DNA from: Rhodospirillaceae bacterium
Lineage (GTDB): Bacteria; Pseudomonadota; Alphaproteobacteria; Rhodospirillales; Rhodospirillaceae
NCBI GenBank assembly: GCA_029243545.1
Contig: JAQWRV010000008.1
Location: 1-64,000, forward strand
DNA length: 64,000 nucleotides
Direction of reading: 5' to 3'
The notes under the pieces are model-generated. The model was not told where the DNA came from. It ran no database searches and saw nothing but the letters and a program-made list of their open reading frames with translations. The translations under genes and the position numbers were made by a program. Every line of letters begins with the position of its first letter. The first letter of the stretch is position 1. Positions 44,624 to 54,901 of the stretch are shown one piece after another.

Positions 44624-45886
44624 TTATCCAGCACTGTCTTGCACTGCGGCACGCGCAACTTCTGGTGAAACGACGAGGCATTGGTGGGGCGGCTTATCCA
44701 TGAGACGGCATGCTGTTCGGGTTTCTGCTTCCTTCAATCCTAGAATTTGTGCCCTGAAGAGTTGCTTTCCGCTCACGATAACGGGTTCAATGTGACTGAA
44801 CGCGGCGTCATAGGTTTTTTTAATTATACTTTCGGCTTCATTGGCCTTTTTTTGTGCGACGTCACTAATCGAATACGCCCCGATTTGTATGCCCCATGCT
44901 TCGGCCCTTAGAAGCTCAAGGTCAGGTTTGGTTCGTGGTCTTACACTGAACTCTGCAGGGGTTAGCTCCCCATTAGCGGCGGCAACCATGAGCGGCTTGC
45001 GCGCAGGGTAGGGCGGTAAGCCGTACTCTGCAGCGTCGACAAAGCCCTTATCCATAAGCGTTGCAAGATGGCCGTCTCGCTGCTTGGCAGACTTGCCTCC
45101 AAAGACCACGCCGATGAGACGGTCGTCGTCACGGCGGGCCGAAGCGGCCAGGTTAAAACCCGAGGCGCTAGTGTAACCCGTTTTAAGACCGTCGGCACCT
45201 TTATAACGTTCCATGAACTTGTTGTGGCCGCGAAAGCTCTTGCCATCGTATGAGAATCTCTTGCGCGAAAAATAATCATAGAACTGAGGAAAATCATTCA
45301 TTAGCCGTTGGGCTAAAATTGCGATATCACGCGCGGTTGAAAGTTGAGCGCGGTTTGGCAAACCTGAGGCGTTGCGAAAATTTGTCCGGGTCATACCCAG
45401 TTCATTAGCCTTCGCAGTCATTTGCCGGCCGAATTTACGCTCGGTTTTGCCTAGGTGCTCTGCAACGACCACAGCCACGTCGTTCGCTGACCTTACGACT
45501 AAAGCCAGGATCGCGGTTTCAGCCGTGATCGTGCTGCCAGGGGCAAGCCACATTTTTGAGCGGGGCTGGCGGGACGCCCGCGCTGATACCTTCATTTTCG
45601 ACTTGAGTGTCATGTCACCCTGTTCGATCTGCTCGAAAAGCAGGTAAAGGGTCATCATTTTGGTTAATGAGGCGGGGTAATTACGGGTATCCGCATTGAC
45701 CTCGTGGTACACGCGGCCCGTCTGCGCATCCATGATAATCGACGCATATTTGGCCGATACAGGCCAAGCCATTGATATTGTTAATGAAAAAATAAGAGCA
45801 GCCAGTGCAGGCCAGTCTATGAGCCGTCTTTTTACTAAAGCCGCCACTCTATAAATCCACCCCTTAACCCGGACATGTGAGGCCAA
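44624..45886 (-). CDS. dacA: D-alanyl-D-alanine carboxypeptidase with SPOR domain
   Basis: The 420-residue penicillin-binding protein has a membrane/signal segment near residues 26-45, then the SxxK nucleophile Ser73-Lys76 (PASLTKMM), the SAN motif (RSANDVAV) and KTG (LKTGYTSASG). The C-terminal part (WGIQIGAYSISDVAQ to the end) is a SPOR domain, which binds denuded peptidoglycan at the septum. It trims stem peptides in the periplasm. Several upstream starts are possible; residues 1-20 are not conserved. Confidence 0.93.
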   Translation of the reverse strand: MASHVRVKGWIYRVAALVKRRLIDWPALAALIFSLTISMAWPVSAKYASIIMDAQTGRVYHEVNADTRNYPASLTKMMTLYLLFEQIEQGDMTLKSKMKVSARASRQPRSKMWLAPGSTITAETAILALVVRSANDVAVVVAEHLGKTERKFGRQMTAKANELGMTRTNFRNASGLPNRAQLSTARDIAILAQRLMNDFPQFYDYFSRKRFSYDGKSFRGHNKFMERYKGADGLKTGYTSASGFNLAASARRDDDRLIGVVFGGKSAKQRDGHLATLMDKGFVDAAEYGLPPYPARKPLMVAAANGELTPAEFSVRPRTKPDLELLRAEAWGIQIGAYSISDVAQKKANEAESIIKKTYDAAFSHIEPVIVSGKQLFRAQILGLKEAETRTACRLMDKPPHQCLVVSPEVARAAVQDSAG

Positions 45887-46090
45887 AATACTGAATTAAG
45901 ATATCGCAGCTAAGCTGGGAGTGTCCAGCCATGTCATTGATTCTCAACACTATTTAATCACGGTTACGAAGTCGTTTACGGATTCAGATCATATAGGGTG
46001 TGCTGTATCCTATTGCTGATGGTTGGGGCAAAAGCATACTCCCCCTTTTTTTGCCCGCGTGGGCACCCCATATTTGGTAATATCTTAGCA

Positions 46091-46486
46091 ATGGTTCATA
46101 CGAAGATGATTAATGCACATAGAAAATTTGCAATTATGAAGCCGGCCTGGGCAGCGGATGAGGACGATGACAATCGCGATGGCGATGGCGGCCCCGATAC
46201 CGGGGTGGCCATCAAGACCCGCCCCAAGGTCAAAAAGCCATCTATGTACAAAGTGCTCATGTTAAACGACGATTACACACCCATGGAGTTCGTCGTTCAT
46301 ATTTTGGAGCGGGTTTTTAGCAAGAATGCAGATGAAGCGACCCAGATCATGTTGCATGTGCATCAGAAAGGCGTCGGGGTGTGTGGTGTATATACTTATG
46401 AGGTGGCCGAGACAAAAGTCACACAAACCATGGATCTCGCTAAAAAGCACCAACACCCGCTGCAATGCACATTAGAAAAAGAATAG
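46091..46486 (+). CDS. clpS: ClpS adaptor of the ClpAP protease
   Basis: The core ([24 protein letters not shown], then [21 protein letters not shown] and [11 protein letters not shown]) is a textbook ClpS, which hands N-degron substrates to ClpA. In-frame ATGs at 46091, 46106 and 46136 all lack a strong ribosome binding site, so the start is uncertain; the earliest gives 131 residues with a non-conserved N-terminus. clpA follows after 34 bp. The 204 bp upstream of 46091 show no gene. Confidence 0.93.
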   Translation: MVHTKMINAHRKFAIMKPAWAADEDDDNRDGDGGPDTGVAIKTRPKVKKPSMYKVLMLNDDYTPMEFVVHILERVFSKNADEATQIMLHVHQKGVGVCGVYTYEVAETKVTQTMDLAKKHQHPLQCTLEKE

Positions 46487-46520
46487 ACTGCCAACTCCTT
46501 AGGAAAGGCGAGTTTTACGT

Positions 46521-48857
46521 ATGCTATCTCAGAACCTCGAAAAAACGCTTCACCACGCACTAGCGCTCGCGTCTGATCGTGATCATGAGTACGCGACTTT
46601 GGAACACTTGTTGCTCGCTCTTTGCGAAGACCAAGATGCCATAGCCGTTATGCGCGCATGTAATATTGAAGTGGAAGAATTATCGAAAGTTTTGACAGAT
46701 TTTGTTGACGACGACTTGAGCGAATTGACTTCTTCTGAAGGCGCTGACCCCAAACCGACCGCAGGTTTTCAGCGTGTTGTACAAAGGGCTGCCATCCATG
46801 TGCAGTCGTCCAACCGTGAAGAAGTGACTGGAGCAAATGTTCTCGTCGCATTATTTTCTGAGCGTGAAAGTCACGCCGTCTATTTTCTTCAAACCCAGGA
46901 TATGACCCGTCTTGATGCTGTGAACTACATTTCACACGGCATCGCAAAACGCCCGGGTGAAGCTCGCGCCCGCCCGGTTCAAGGTGCTGAAGGTGAAGCG
47001 CCTGGAAGTAACGAAGACGCTAAAGGCGGTCAGGAAGCCCTCACAGCCTACTGCGTGGACCTCAATGAGAAGGCTGCTGAAGGCAAAATTGACCCACTCA
47101 TCGGGCGCGAGTTGGAGATTGAACGGACCATTCAGATTCTCTGCCGGCGGACCAAGAACAATCCACTTTACGTTGGAGATTCAGGCGTCGGTAAAACAGC
47201 CCTCGCTGAGGGGCTGGCGCGGCGCATCGTCAATAAAGAAGTCCCCGCAGTTCTTGAGAATGCGATTATTTTTTCCCTTGATATGGGTTCCCTTCTAGCA
47301 GGAACCCGTTACCGGGGTGATTTTGAGGAACGCCTTAAAGCCGTTGTCTCTGAATTAGAGCAAACTGAAGGTGCTGTTTTATTCATCGACGAAATTCATA
47401 CAGTAATTGGTGCCGGGGCAACGTCCGGCGGTGCGATGGACGCGTCTAATTTACTTAAACCGGCTTTAGCGTCAGGGTCACTTCGCTGTATGGGGTCGAC
47501 GACTTACAAAGAGTTTCGCAATCACTTTGAAAAAGACCGTGCCTTGGTGCGGCGGTTTCAGAAGATTGATGTGATCGAACCGTCTGTTGAGGACACGATT
47601 AAAATTCTCAAAGGTCTTAAGCCATATTACGAAGAGTATCATCATGTCCGCTATACGGCAGACGCTATTCGTACCGCCGTAGAGCTTGCAGCCAAGTATA
47701 TCAATGACCGTAAATTGCCCGACAAAGCAATAGACGTAATTGACGAAAGTGGTGCTGCCCAAATGCTGGTGCCAGAGGCGAAACGCCGTAAAACTATTTC
47801 AGTGAAAGAAGTTGAAGCTGTCGTTGCCAAAATGGCCCGGATTCCGCCTAAGTCCGTTTCGCGCGACGACAAGAAAGCCCTTCAGAGTCTTGAACGCGAT
47901 CTGAAAACGATGGTCTTTGGCCAAGATCAAGCCATTATCGCATTATCAAGTTCGATCAAGTTGTCCCGCGCGGGACTACGCGAACCGGAAAAGCCCATCG
48001 GAAGTTATCTGTTCTCGGGGCCGACGGGTGTCGGCAAAACCGAAGTGGCGCGACAGCTGGCGGCTAGTCTCGGTATCGAGTTGCACCGGTTTGACATGTC
48101 TGAGTACATGGAACGGCATTCTATTTCCCGCTTGATCGGAGCGCCGCCGGGCTATGTCGGTTTTGACCAGGGCGGATTGCTCACCGATTCTGTCGATCAG
48201 CATCCTCACAGTGTGTTGTTGCTTGATGAAATAGAAAAAGCGCATCCCGATCTATTCAACATTTTACTGCAAGTAATGGATCACGGAAAGCTCACCGATC
48301 ACAACGGTAAAAGTATAGATTTCCGCAATACCATACTGATTATGACCACGAATGCCGGCGCTTCGGAATTGGCAAAAAATGCGATCGGCTTTGAACGCGA
48401 AGAGCGGCAAGGCGAAGATCAAGAAGCGATTGAGCGGATGTTCACGCCGGAATTCCGCAATCGCCTCGACGCAACTATTCCATTCTCGGCTCTTTCAACA
48501 GACGTCGTTGAAAAAGTAGTGGAGAAATTCGTCATGCAACTTGAAGCACAGTTGTCTGATCGTAACGTGACAATCGAATTGTCGGTTAAAGCGCAGGCCT
48601 ACCTGGCACGCAGAGGCTATGATAAGAAAATGGGTGCCCGACCCTTGGCGAGACTGATCCAGAACGAAATCAAAAAGCCGCTGGCCGAAGAGCTTTTATT
48701 CGGTAAGTTGGTCGATGGTGGTCTGGTGAGGGTTGGGCATAAAGAGGGCAAGCTGAGTTTCGTGATCGAAGCTCAAGTTAAAGCTGCCCCGCCCCAAAGA
48801 AAGAAAAAGAAAAAGGGTTCGGGTGGACCGTCCCGAATTCCTGAAACCGTTAAGTAA
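46521..48857 (+). CDS. clpA: ATP-dependent Clp protease ATP-binding subunit ClpA
   Basis: The 778-residue AAA+ unfoldase has the N-terminal Clp_N domain (LHHALALASDRDHEYATLEHLL), D1 with Walker A GDSGVGKTA and Walker B LFIDEIHTVIGAG, and D2 with GPTGVGKTE and LLDEIEKAHPD. An acidic linker follows the Clp_N domain. The C-terminus is Lys/Pro-rich. ClpP is not in the window. It is convergent with glnA. Confidence 0.97.
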   Translation: MLSQNLEKTLHHALALASDRDHEYATLEHLLLALCEDQDAIAVMRACNIEVEELSKVLTDFVDDDLSELTSSEGADPKPTAGFQRVVQRAAIHVQSSNREEVTGANVLVALFSERESHAVYFLQTQDMTRLDAVNYISHGIAKRPGEARARPVQGAEGEAPGSNEDAKGGQEALTAYCVDLNEKAAEGKIDPLIGRELEIERTIQILCRRTKNNPLYVGDSGVGKTALAEGLARRIVNKEVPAVLENAIIFSLDMGSLLAGTRYRGDFEERLKAVVSELEQTEGAVLFIDEIHTVIGAGATSGGAMDASNLLKPALASGSLRCMGSTTYKEFRNHFEKDRALVRRFQKIDVIEPSVEDTIKILKGLKPYYEEYHHVRYTADAIRTAVELAAKYINDRKLPDKAIDVIDESGAAQMLVPEAKRRKTISVKEVEAVVAKMARIPPKSVSRDDKKALQSLERDLKTMVFGQDQAIIALSSSIKLSRAGLREPEKPIGSYLFSGPTGVGKTEVARQLAASLGIELHRFDMSEYMERHSISRLIGAPPGYVGFDQGGLLTDSVDQHPHSVLLLDEIEKAHPDLFNILLQVMDHGKLTDHNGKSIDFRNTILIMTTNAGASELAKNAIGFEREERQGEDQEAIERMFTPEFRNRLDATIPFSALSTDVVEKVVEKFVMQLEAQLSDRNVTIELSVKAQAYLARRGYDKKMGARPLARLIQNEIKKPLAEELLFGKLVDGGLVRVGHKEGKLSFVIEAQVKAAPPQRKKKKKGSGGPSRIPETVK

Positions 48858-48893
48858 AGATCAGCTCAGAACCTTACGCAGGTTATTATAGCT

Positions 48894-48926
48894 AAAAAAA
48901 GAGCCCCCCGCCAAAAGGCGGAGGGT
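48894..48926 (-). terminator. Intrinsic terminator of glnA
   Basis: Read on the minus strand, CCCTCCGCC and GGCGGGGGG form a GC-rich stem with one mismatch around TTTT, followed by a seven-T run (48900-48894). It lies 60 bp beyond the glnA stop. Confidence 0.88.
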
Positions 48927-48984
48927 TCCCTGCGCGATGATCTTTCCGGGTAACAGCCTGGTCCGGAAAGACCTGTAGGATTTG

Positions 48985-50394
48985 TTAGACCGAGTAGTAC
49001 ATATCAAACTCAACAGGATGGGGTGTGGTGTCTAGACGCGCGACCTCTTCCATTTTGAGTTCGATATAAGCATCGATCATATCGTCGGTGAACGCGTCAC
49101 CTTTCTTGAGGAAGTCACGGTCTGCGTCCAATGCATCTAGCGCTTCCCGAAGAGAACTTGCGACTGTTGGTACGCCTTCCAGTTCTTCAGGGGGAAGATT
49201 GTAAAGATCCTTATCCATAGGATCGCCTGGGTGGATCTTATTCTCGATGCCATCGATACCGGCCAGAAGCATCGATGAGAACGTCAGATACGGATTGCCT
49301 GACGCGTCTGGGAACCGCACTTCGACACGCTTTCCATTAGGGTTTGCCACGTGTGGAATACGACAAGATGCAGAGCGGTTGCGTGCTGAGTAAGCAAGCA
49401 ATACCGGCGCTTCAAATCCTGGAACCAATCGCTTGTAGCTATTGGTTGATGCATTTGAGAAGGCGTTTAAGGCACGAGCGTGCTTGATGATCCCGCCAAT
49501 ATAATACAAGCAGGTTTCAGATAAATCTGCATAACCAGATCCTGCGAACAGGTTCTTGCCGTCTTTCCATAAAGACTGGTGGGTATGCATACCCGAGCCG
49601 TTGTCATTTACGATAGGCTTTGGCATGAACGTACAGGTCTTGCCGTAGGAATGGGCGACCATATGACATACGAACTTGTAGATCTGCATGTTGTCACCAG
49701 AGCGAACAAGGGTATCGAACTTGAGTCCGAGTTCATGTTGTGACGGTGCAACTTCATGGTGATGCTTTTCCATGTTGAGGCCCATTTCTGCCATCACAGA
49801 AACCATTTCGGCACGAATATCCGTGCCACTATCTACAGGTGGTACCGGAAAATACCCGCCTTTAGCCTTGGGGCGGTGACCGTAATTGCCTTCTTCGTAG
49901 GGGCGCCATGAATTATAGGGGCCCTCTTCACTGTCTACTTGATAGGCCATCAAGTGTTGATCCGTGTTGAATCGAACATCGTCAAACACGAAGAATTCCG
50001 CTTCAGGGCCGAAGTATGCAGTATCCGCAATTCCACTCGACTGCATGTATGCGAGTGCGGCATTGGCAATACTTCTGGGGTCGCGATGGTAAGGCTGGCC
50101 GGTTGACGGTTCATGGACATTACAGAACAGAATGAGTTGTGGCTGGGCCGTGAATGGGTCCATAACTGCCGTCGAAAGGTCTGGCACAAGTGTCATGTCC
50201 GATTCATTGATGCTCTTCCATCCGGCGATTGACGAGCCATCGAACATGATGCCTTCTTCGAGCATTTCTTCGTCGACAGTGTCGACATGCTGAGCCGTGT
50301 GCTGCCATTTCCCAGCGGGGTTGGTGAATCGGAAATCGACGTATTTTACGTCGTTCTCCTTCATCATATTCAATACGTGTTTAGCGTCCGACAT
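48985..50394 (-). CDS. glnA: Glutamine synthetase type I
   Basis: ATG at 50394 gives 469 residues, the exact family length. [34 protein letters not shown], the metal site region [13 protein letters not shown] and [15 protein letters not shown] are present. [10 protein letters not shown] holds the tyrosine adenylylated by GlnE. It makes glutamine from glutamate, ammonia and ATP. It is downstream of glnB on the same strand, 126 bp apart. Confidence 0.98.
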   Translation of the reverse strand: MSDAKHVLNMMKENDVKYVDFRFTNPAGKWQHTAQHVDTVDEEMLEEGIMFDGSSIAGWKSINESDMTLVPDLSTAVMDPFTAQPQLILFCNVHEPSTGQPYHRDPRSIANAALAYMQSSGIADTAYFGPEAEFFVFDDVRFNTDQHLMAYQVDSEEGPYNSWRPYEEGNYGHRPKAKGGYFPVPPVDSGTDIRAEMVSVMAEMGLNMEKHHHEVAPSQHELGLKFDTLVRSGDNMQIYKFVCHMVAHSYGKTCTFMPKPIVNDNGSGMHTHQSLWKDGKNLFAGSGYADLSETCLYYIGGIIKHARALNAFSNASTNSYKRLVPGFEAPVLLAYSARNRSASCRIPHVANPNGKRVEVRFPDASGNPYLTFSSMLLAGIDGIENKIHPGDPMDKDLYNLPPEELEGVPTVASSLREALDALDADRDFLKKGDAFTDDMIDAYIELKMEEVARLDTTPHPVEFDMYYSV

Positions 50395-50520
50395 TGTCTT
50401 TTCCCATCCTTGCAAGTGTGGAGTAGAAACTGTGCTGCTTCCTAAAAAGCAGCATTCAACAGAGCCAGTATTGCGCAAACATACCGGCTCAACTGTACTT
50501 GAGAAGCGTGTCGCTGGTGT

Positions 50521-50934
<414 letters not shown>

Positions 50935-50948
50935 CTATACTTTCTCTA

Positions 50949-50964
50949 TCCAAAAACCGTGCCA
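50949..50964 (-). promoter_or_regulatory. Sigma-54-type promoter upstream of glnB-glnA
   Basis: On the minus strand TGGCACGGTTTTTGGA matches the sigma-54 consensus TGGCACGNNNNTTGCW at all fixed positions but one. The spacing of the -24 and -12 elements is exact. It lies about 85 bases before the glnB start. RpoN and NtrC control of glnBA is known in Azospirillum and Rhodospirillum. The surrounding 50866-51177 holds no gene; a weak GCAC...TGC element near 51075-51095 could be an NtrC half-site. Confidence 0.7.
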
Positions 50965-51177
50965 GTTTTTCTCAATTCCATGAATCCAATAGAATCAAGG
51001 ACATAACTCTTTCTGAGGTCCCAAAGTAGACTAGGGTGCTGCTTATATCCCCAGCAAGTTGCCCAAAATATGGGCAGCATTAGAGGTGTGCAACTTATAA
51101 TATTTGTTTTGGAAAAAAGCGTCTTTAGCCCATTTGTTGACTGAGTCCTGGGAAGGCGGTAGACGACGCAATGTTGT

Positions 51178-51255
51178 GGCGGGTGTAGCTCAGTTGGTTA
51201 GAGCGCCTGGTTGTGGTTCAGGAGGTCGTGGGTTCAATCCCCATCACTCGCCCCA
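51178..51255 (+). tRNA. tRNA-His (anticodon GTG)
   Basis: The acceptor stem GCGGGTG/CACTCGC, with the extra G at -1 (51178) facing C73 that marks tRNA-His, is followed by an encoded CCA. The anticodon stem CCTGG/TCAGG encloses TTGTGGT, so the anticodon is GTG. D arm (AGCTCAGTTGGTTAGAGC) and T arm (GTGGGTTCAATCCCCAT) are normal. Confidence 0.97.
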
Positions 51256-51394
51256 GTTTTCTTCCTTCGTTTGCTTTTCCGTATATATGCCTAGTTGGCG
51301 GTAACCTCGTCGGCGCAGTCCCACAGTACAATGGTACTTTAGAGGTATTATAATACCATCATTGCAAATAGCTGTTTTTACAGTGTTTTTCGAG

Positions 51395-51423
51395 TTGACT
51401 TGACGTTTTCCTTGCCATAGATA
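51395..51423 (+). promoter_or_regulatory. Sigma-70-type promoter before rplM
   Basis: TTGACT (51395-51400) and TAGATA (51418-51423) are 17 bases apart, about 95 bases before the rplM ATG. The -10 box differs from consensus at two positions. The rest of 51256-51517 shows no gene. Confidence 0.55.
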
Positions 51424-51517
51424 GCCGTTCTAGTGGACGTACTCTGCAGATGGCACTTAGCCATCGAGACTTTTTGCAGCGGTTTACCGTCCAAAATGAT
51501 TTGCTCAAGAGGATACC

Positions 51518-51982
51518 ATGGGAACCTATTCCGCTCGTCCGAGCGAAGTTCAGCGCAAGTGGTATGTCATAGACGCCGAAGATTTAGTTCTTGGGCGTAT
51601 GGCAGCTGAAATCGCTAAAATATTGCGTGGTAAACATAAGACCATGTTCACCCCGCATATCGATACCGGGGATAACGTCATCGTTATTAATGCGGCGAAA
51701 GTCCGCCTGACCGGGAATAAGCACGCCAATAAGACCTATTACTGGCATACAGGCTATCCGGGTGGAATCAAGAAGCGGACGGCCGGTCAGATTCTAAATG
51801 GTAAGTTCCCTGAGCGCGTCGTCGAAAAAGCCATCGAGCGAATGATGCCTAGAGGGCCTCTATCACGGGCACAGTTCAAGAAACTCAAAATTTATCCCGG
51901 CGCTGAGCATCCTCATGAGGCTCAGAACCCTGAAGTACTGGACATTGCGTCGCGCAATCCAAAGAACAAGAGGAGCGCCTAA
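51518..51982 (+). CDS. rplM: 50S ribosomal protein L13
   Basis: The 154-residue protein has [20 protein letters not shown], the family motif [14 protein letters not shown] and [21 protein letters not shown]13 is an early assembly protein of the 50S subunit. AAGAGGA precedes the ATG. rpsI starts 3 bp after its stop. Confidence 0.98.
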   Translation: MGTYSARPSEVQRKWYVIDAEDLVLGRMAAEIAKILRGKHKTMFTPHIDTGDNVIVINAAKVRLTGNKHANKTYYWHTGYPGGIKKRTAGQILNGKFPERVVEKAIERMMPRGPLSRAQFKKLKIYPGAEHPHEAQNPEVLDIASRNPKNKRSA

Positions 51983-51985
51983 CCC

Positions 51986-52456
51986 ATGGCGGAGAACGCA
52001 ACGTCATTAGAAGACCTCAAGGAGGTCGTGGCTGAGGCCGCCGCGCCGCTTGAGCCGAAAAAAGACGAGTTTGGTCGGTCATATGCAACGGGTAAACGTA
52101 AAGATGCTGTTGCCCGCGTATGGATTAAGCCTGGCACCGGCAAAATCACGGTTAACAAGCGTGAGGTTGAAAACTATTTTCCACGGCCTGTTCTGCGCAT
52201 GATGATTAATCAGCCCTTCCAGGTGACTAACCGTGAAGGCCAATTTGATGTGATCTGCACGGTGTCTGGTGGCGGATTATCTGGTCAGGCCGGTGCACTA
52301 CGGCACGGCATTTCCAAGGCGCTGTCATTGTTTGAGCCCGACCTCCGGCCGGTTCTCAAGAAGGGTGGATTTCTCACCCGTGACTCCCGTGTGGTTGAGC
52401 GGAAAAAATATGGCCGCCGTAAAGCGCGCCGCAGCTTCCAGTTCTCAAAACGGTAA
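51986..52456 (+). CDS. rpsI: 30S ribosomal protein S9
   Basis: The 156-residue protein has the S9 core from [20 protein letters not shown] to the C-terminal [17 protein letters not shown], whose last residues reach the P-site tRNA. An N-terminal extension of about 28 residues (Glu/Ala-rich, [18 protein letters not shown]) is also seen in other alphaproteobacterial S9 proteins. Confidence 0.98.
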   Translation: MAENATSLEDLKEVVAEAAAPLEPKKDEFGRSYATGKRKDAVARVWIKPGTGKITVNKREVENYFPRPVLRMMINQPFQVTNREGQFDVICTVSGGGLSGQAGALRHGISKALSLFEPDLRPVLKKGGFLTRDSRVVERKKYGRRKARRSFQFSKR

Positions 52457-52486
52457 TACGAAAACTATAAAATTACCATTTTTATT

Positions 52487-52516
52487 AAGGGGTTATCTTC
52501 GGATAATCCCTTTTCC
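52487..52516 (+). terminator. Intrinsic terminator of rplM-rpsI
   Basis: AAGGGGTTATC (52487-52497) pairs with GATAATCCCTT (52502-52512), with one G-T pair, around the stable tetraloop TTCG; a short T-run follows. It lies 30 bp after rpsI. Confidence 0.88.
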
Positions 52517-52668
52517 ATGTTCACCTTCTATTCACAGACGGTTGATTTTATTGATTTCGCCTCACAGGCCAGGACGAAGTTCTAGATATCGGGTGTGCTT
52601 ATGGTGTCGCCAGACACGCCCGCCTTCGGCTGCTATAGTTTTTCTTTTTCCTAAATATGGAGTTTCCA

Positions 52669-53631
52669 ATGCTACGTCGTAATTTTCTTGTAGGAGGGGC
52701 TGGATTGGCCGCGGCCGGGGCGGTCACACAGGCCAATGCCGCCGATGCGCCGACGCTGACAGGACCGTACATCGATCTCACTACCGGCAAGGGCAACATG
52801 ATCTTGCGGGCCCGCATGGGCGGGGACTTGGACGAAAGCAAAGTCAAGTACGGCAGCGTCACGGGTATAGTGTCCGGCGTGCGGCCGGGCGAAAAGATCA
52901 AAGATCTCTTCGGTTTTGAAGTAGTCAGTGTCAGCAGGAACGAACGCCAACCGGATGGCACATACCGGAACTTGCACCGTGAATCCATTCTATACACAGA
53001 CCTCGCGACCGGAGATATTCTGACCGACTACGTGAATCCCTATATGGACGAGAAAGTCCGCGTGGTCGACGTGACCAACGACCCGTGGAATATCCATATC
53101 GCCGAATACGTCAATATGGGCGGACCGTCCTACGGCGGGCTCAACGAAGAGGCGAATGCCGGCCGCAGAGAATACATTTTGAATTGGTCTCACGCGGGCA
53201 ATGGGCTGATTACGGCTTTGACGAATATCAACCTGTACTACCCGTCTGCGCTGCAGCCGGACAAGTGGCTGCGTGAAAGCTCAGGCGCGATGAATCGGGT
53301 CTCCGAGTGTTATACCCATGTGGTCAGTCTCGCCGACGCGCAAAACGAGAATCTGACGACTGTGAAAAAGACGGGGACGTGGTCACGCGTGACGCCCTGG
53401 CTGCCGTGGATGCTTATGGGGCAGGCGCCGGGTCACTGTCTCTATCAATCAACAGTCACGACCTTGGACGGGATCGACGGTTTCAAGAAACCCGTGCTGG
53501 CCCACATGGAGAAGCATCATCCCCATATGCTGGAAGCGCCGCCGCCGGAATCCTGGGACAAACCGAACCTGTCGAGCATCGAATGGTATGCCCGGACTGA
53601 AGAGCCCGCGCCGATGAAGGCGGGGTCCTGA
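52669..53631 (+). CDS. DUF1838 family protein with exported leader (copy 3)
   Basis: ATG at 52669 follows GGAG by six bases (another in-frame ATG at 52657 is possible). The 320-residue protein has a leader (MLRRNFLVGGAGLAAAGAV, ending ANAADA) of Tat type. YTDLATGDILTDYVNPYMDEKV and WNIHIAEYVNMGGPSYGG match the DUF1838 layout of the copies near 27 kb, but more distantly. The function is unknown. It lies between rpsI and argC. Confidence 0.75.
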   Translation: MLRRNFLVGGAGLAAAGAVTQANAADAPTLTGPYIDLTTGKGNMILRARMGGDLDESKVKYGSVTGIVSGVRPGEKIKDLFGFEVVSVSRNERQPDGTYRNLHRESILYTDLATGDILTDYVNPYMDEKVRVVDVTNDPWNIHIAEYVNMGGPSYGGLNEEANAGRREYILNWSHAGNGLITALTNINLYYPSALQPDKWLRESSGAMNRVSECYTHVVSLADAQNENLTTVKKTGTWSRVTPWLPWMLMGQAPGHCLYQSTVTTLDGIDGFKKPVLAHMEKHHPHMLEAPPPESWDKPNLSSIEWYARTEEPAPMKAGS

Positions 53632-53709
53632 GGAGCAGCCACGGTCTAGCAGCAGTGGCCGATGGTCACGCCGCTAAGGATATAGAAAGGATGATAAAGC
53701 TTTGAACCA

Positions 53710-54840
53710 ATGCTAGTGGTATTCGGGGATTCGCATTCGCTCATTTGGCGTGGACAGCTAGCGTCTGACACATCGGACGCGTCGGTCTTCCCAAATGTTC
53801 GTGTGAACCATTTAGGACCTGCGCTGACCTATAACCTCATGGGTGAAAACTCCGAGGTCGGAAAATGGGGCGAGGCGATTCTCAGTCATGGAGACATTAC
53901 CAATCCGGACACGTCAGCAATTATGCTGTGCTTTGGTGAAATCGATTGCAGAACACAGGTGATACGCCGGGCCATAAGCCAGAAACTAAGTATTAGAGAA
54001 GTCTGCATTCGAATCGCTGACCGATATTTTGAATTTGTGGAGCGCTTGCAAACAATTGTCGACGTTCCCATAGTCGTTTGTGGCCCGACGGCGACGGCAT
54101 CCACAACGCGAAACTGGGACATTCATTTTCCGAGTGTGGGCACAGAAATTGAGCGCAACACTGCGACACGCGAGTTCACCGCTCTTCTTTATGGTGGGGC
54201 GGAAAGCAGAGAAAATGTCTTCGCTATAAGTGTATTTGAGAAAATGGTCAGTCGTGCTGGTGCGACATTAGACAAGTACACTGATGATGGATGCCACTTG
54301 AACTTTGAAGGCTTGGATTTGGCCATTGAAGCTTTCCGTGAGGTTGCAAGAAACTTTTCCAACACAGCAATCGACTATTTTTTTACCGATCCCGTTTGTT
54401 CAGATGGCGTGCCGCGGATGCGCGATATTTCAGACTTCGCAAAAATCATAGAAATTAGTTCCAGTGAGCTCTATCCCAGATCATTCTCTATACTGAGAAA
54501 TGGCAATGATGATATCTTTGTCGTAGACGGTGAAGGCTTGCCCTGGGTAATAGTGGATATAGGATTCGGTGCGCTTGTGGAGAGAATTGAGATATTCAGA
54601 TCCACAGTCGACACGTCACCAAACGTACTGTCATTTGAAGTTTATGGTGGAGTAGACCATCGGAATCTTGATTTGATTTATCAACATGATGGCATGGAGT
54701 TTGGCATCCTTGGAATTGGACTCCCTATCTCGAACCCTAGTCCAAATGTGCCTCTTAGATTCTTGAAAATAGGTCTACGGACGGTGGGGCCATTTCATCT
54801 TGCAGGAATTAAGATCTACGCAAAGACCTTTATGGTCTGA
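53710..54840 (+). CDS. SGNH-hydrolase-like protein with C-terminal beta domain
   Basis: The 376-residue protein begins MLVVFGDSHSLIWRG, a block I-like GDSH of the SGNH/GDSL fold. GEIDCR (block-III position) and DDGCHLNFEGL near residue 200 (D..H pair) fit the fold as well. About residues 235-376 form a beta-rich, discoidin-like region (GLPWVIVDIGFGALVERIEI). It may act on acylated surface glycans. Base composition looks more A/T-rich than its neighbours. No signal peptide is evident. Confidence 0.6.
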   Translation: MLVVFGDSHSLIWRGQLASDTSDASVFPNVRVNHLGPALTYNLMGENSEVGKWGEAILSHGDITNPDTSAIMLCFGEIDCRTQVIRRAISQKLSIREVCIRIADRYFEFVERLQTIVDVPIVVCGPTATASTTRNWDIHFPSVGTEIERNTATREFTALLYGGAESRENVFAISVFEKMVSRAGATLDKYTDDGCHLNFEGLDLAIEAFREVARNFSNTAIDYFFTDPVCSDGVPRMRDISDFAKIIEISSSELYPRSFSILRNGNDDIFVVDGEGLPWVIVDIGFGALVERIEIFRSTVDTSPNVLSFEVYGGVDHRNLDLIYQHDGMEFGILGIGLPISNPSPNVPLRFLKIGLRTVGPFHLAGIKIYAKTFMV

Positions 54841-54901
54841 TTGTGCTTCGTGCCCCATTCTCATCCACTTGGGTTTCTCTTCATTAAAAAAATGACGGAC
54901 T

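Noticed and set aside
51104-51304. Plus-strand frame reading GVAQLVRAPGCGSGGRGFNPHHS
   Set aside because: It is translation of the tRNA-His sequence, a common annotation artefact.
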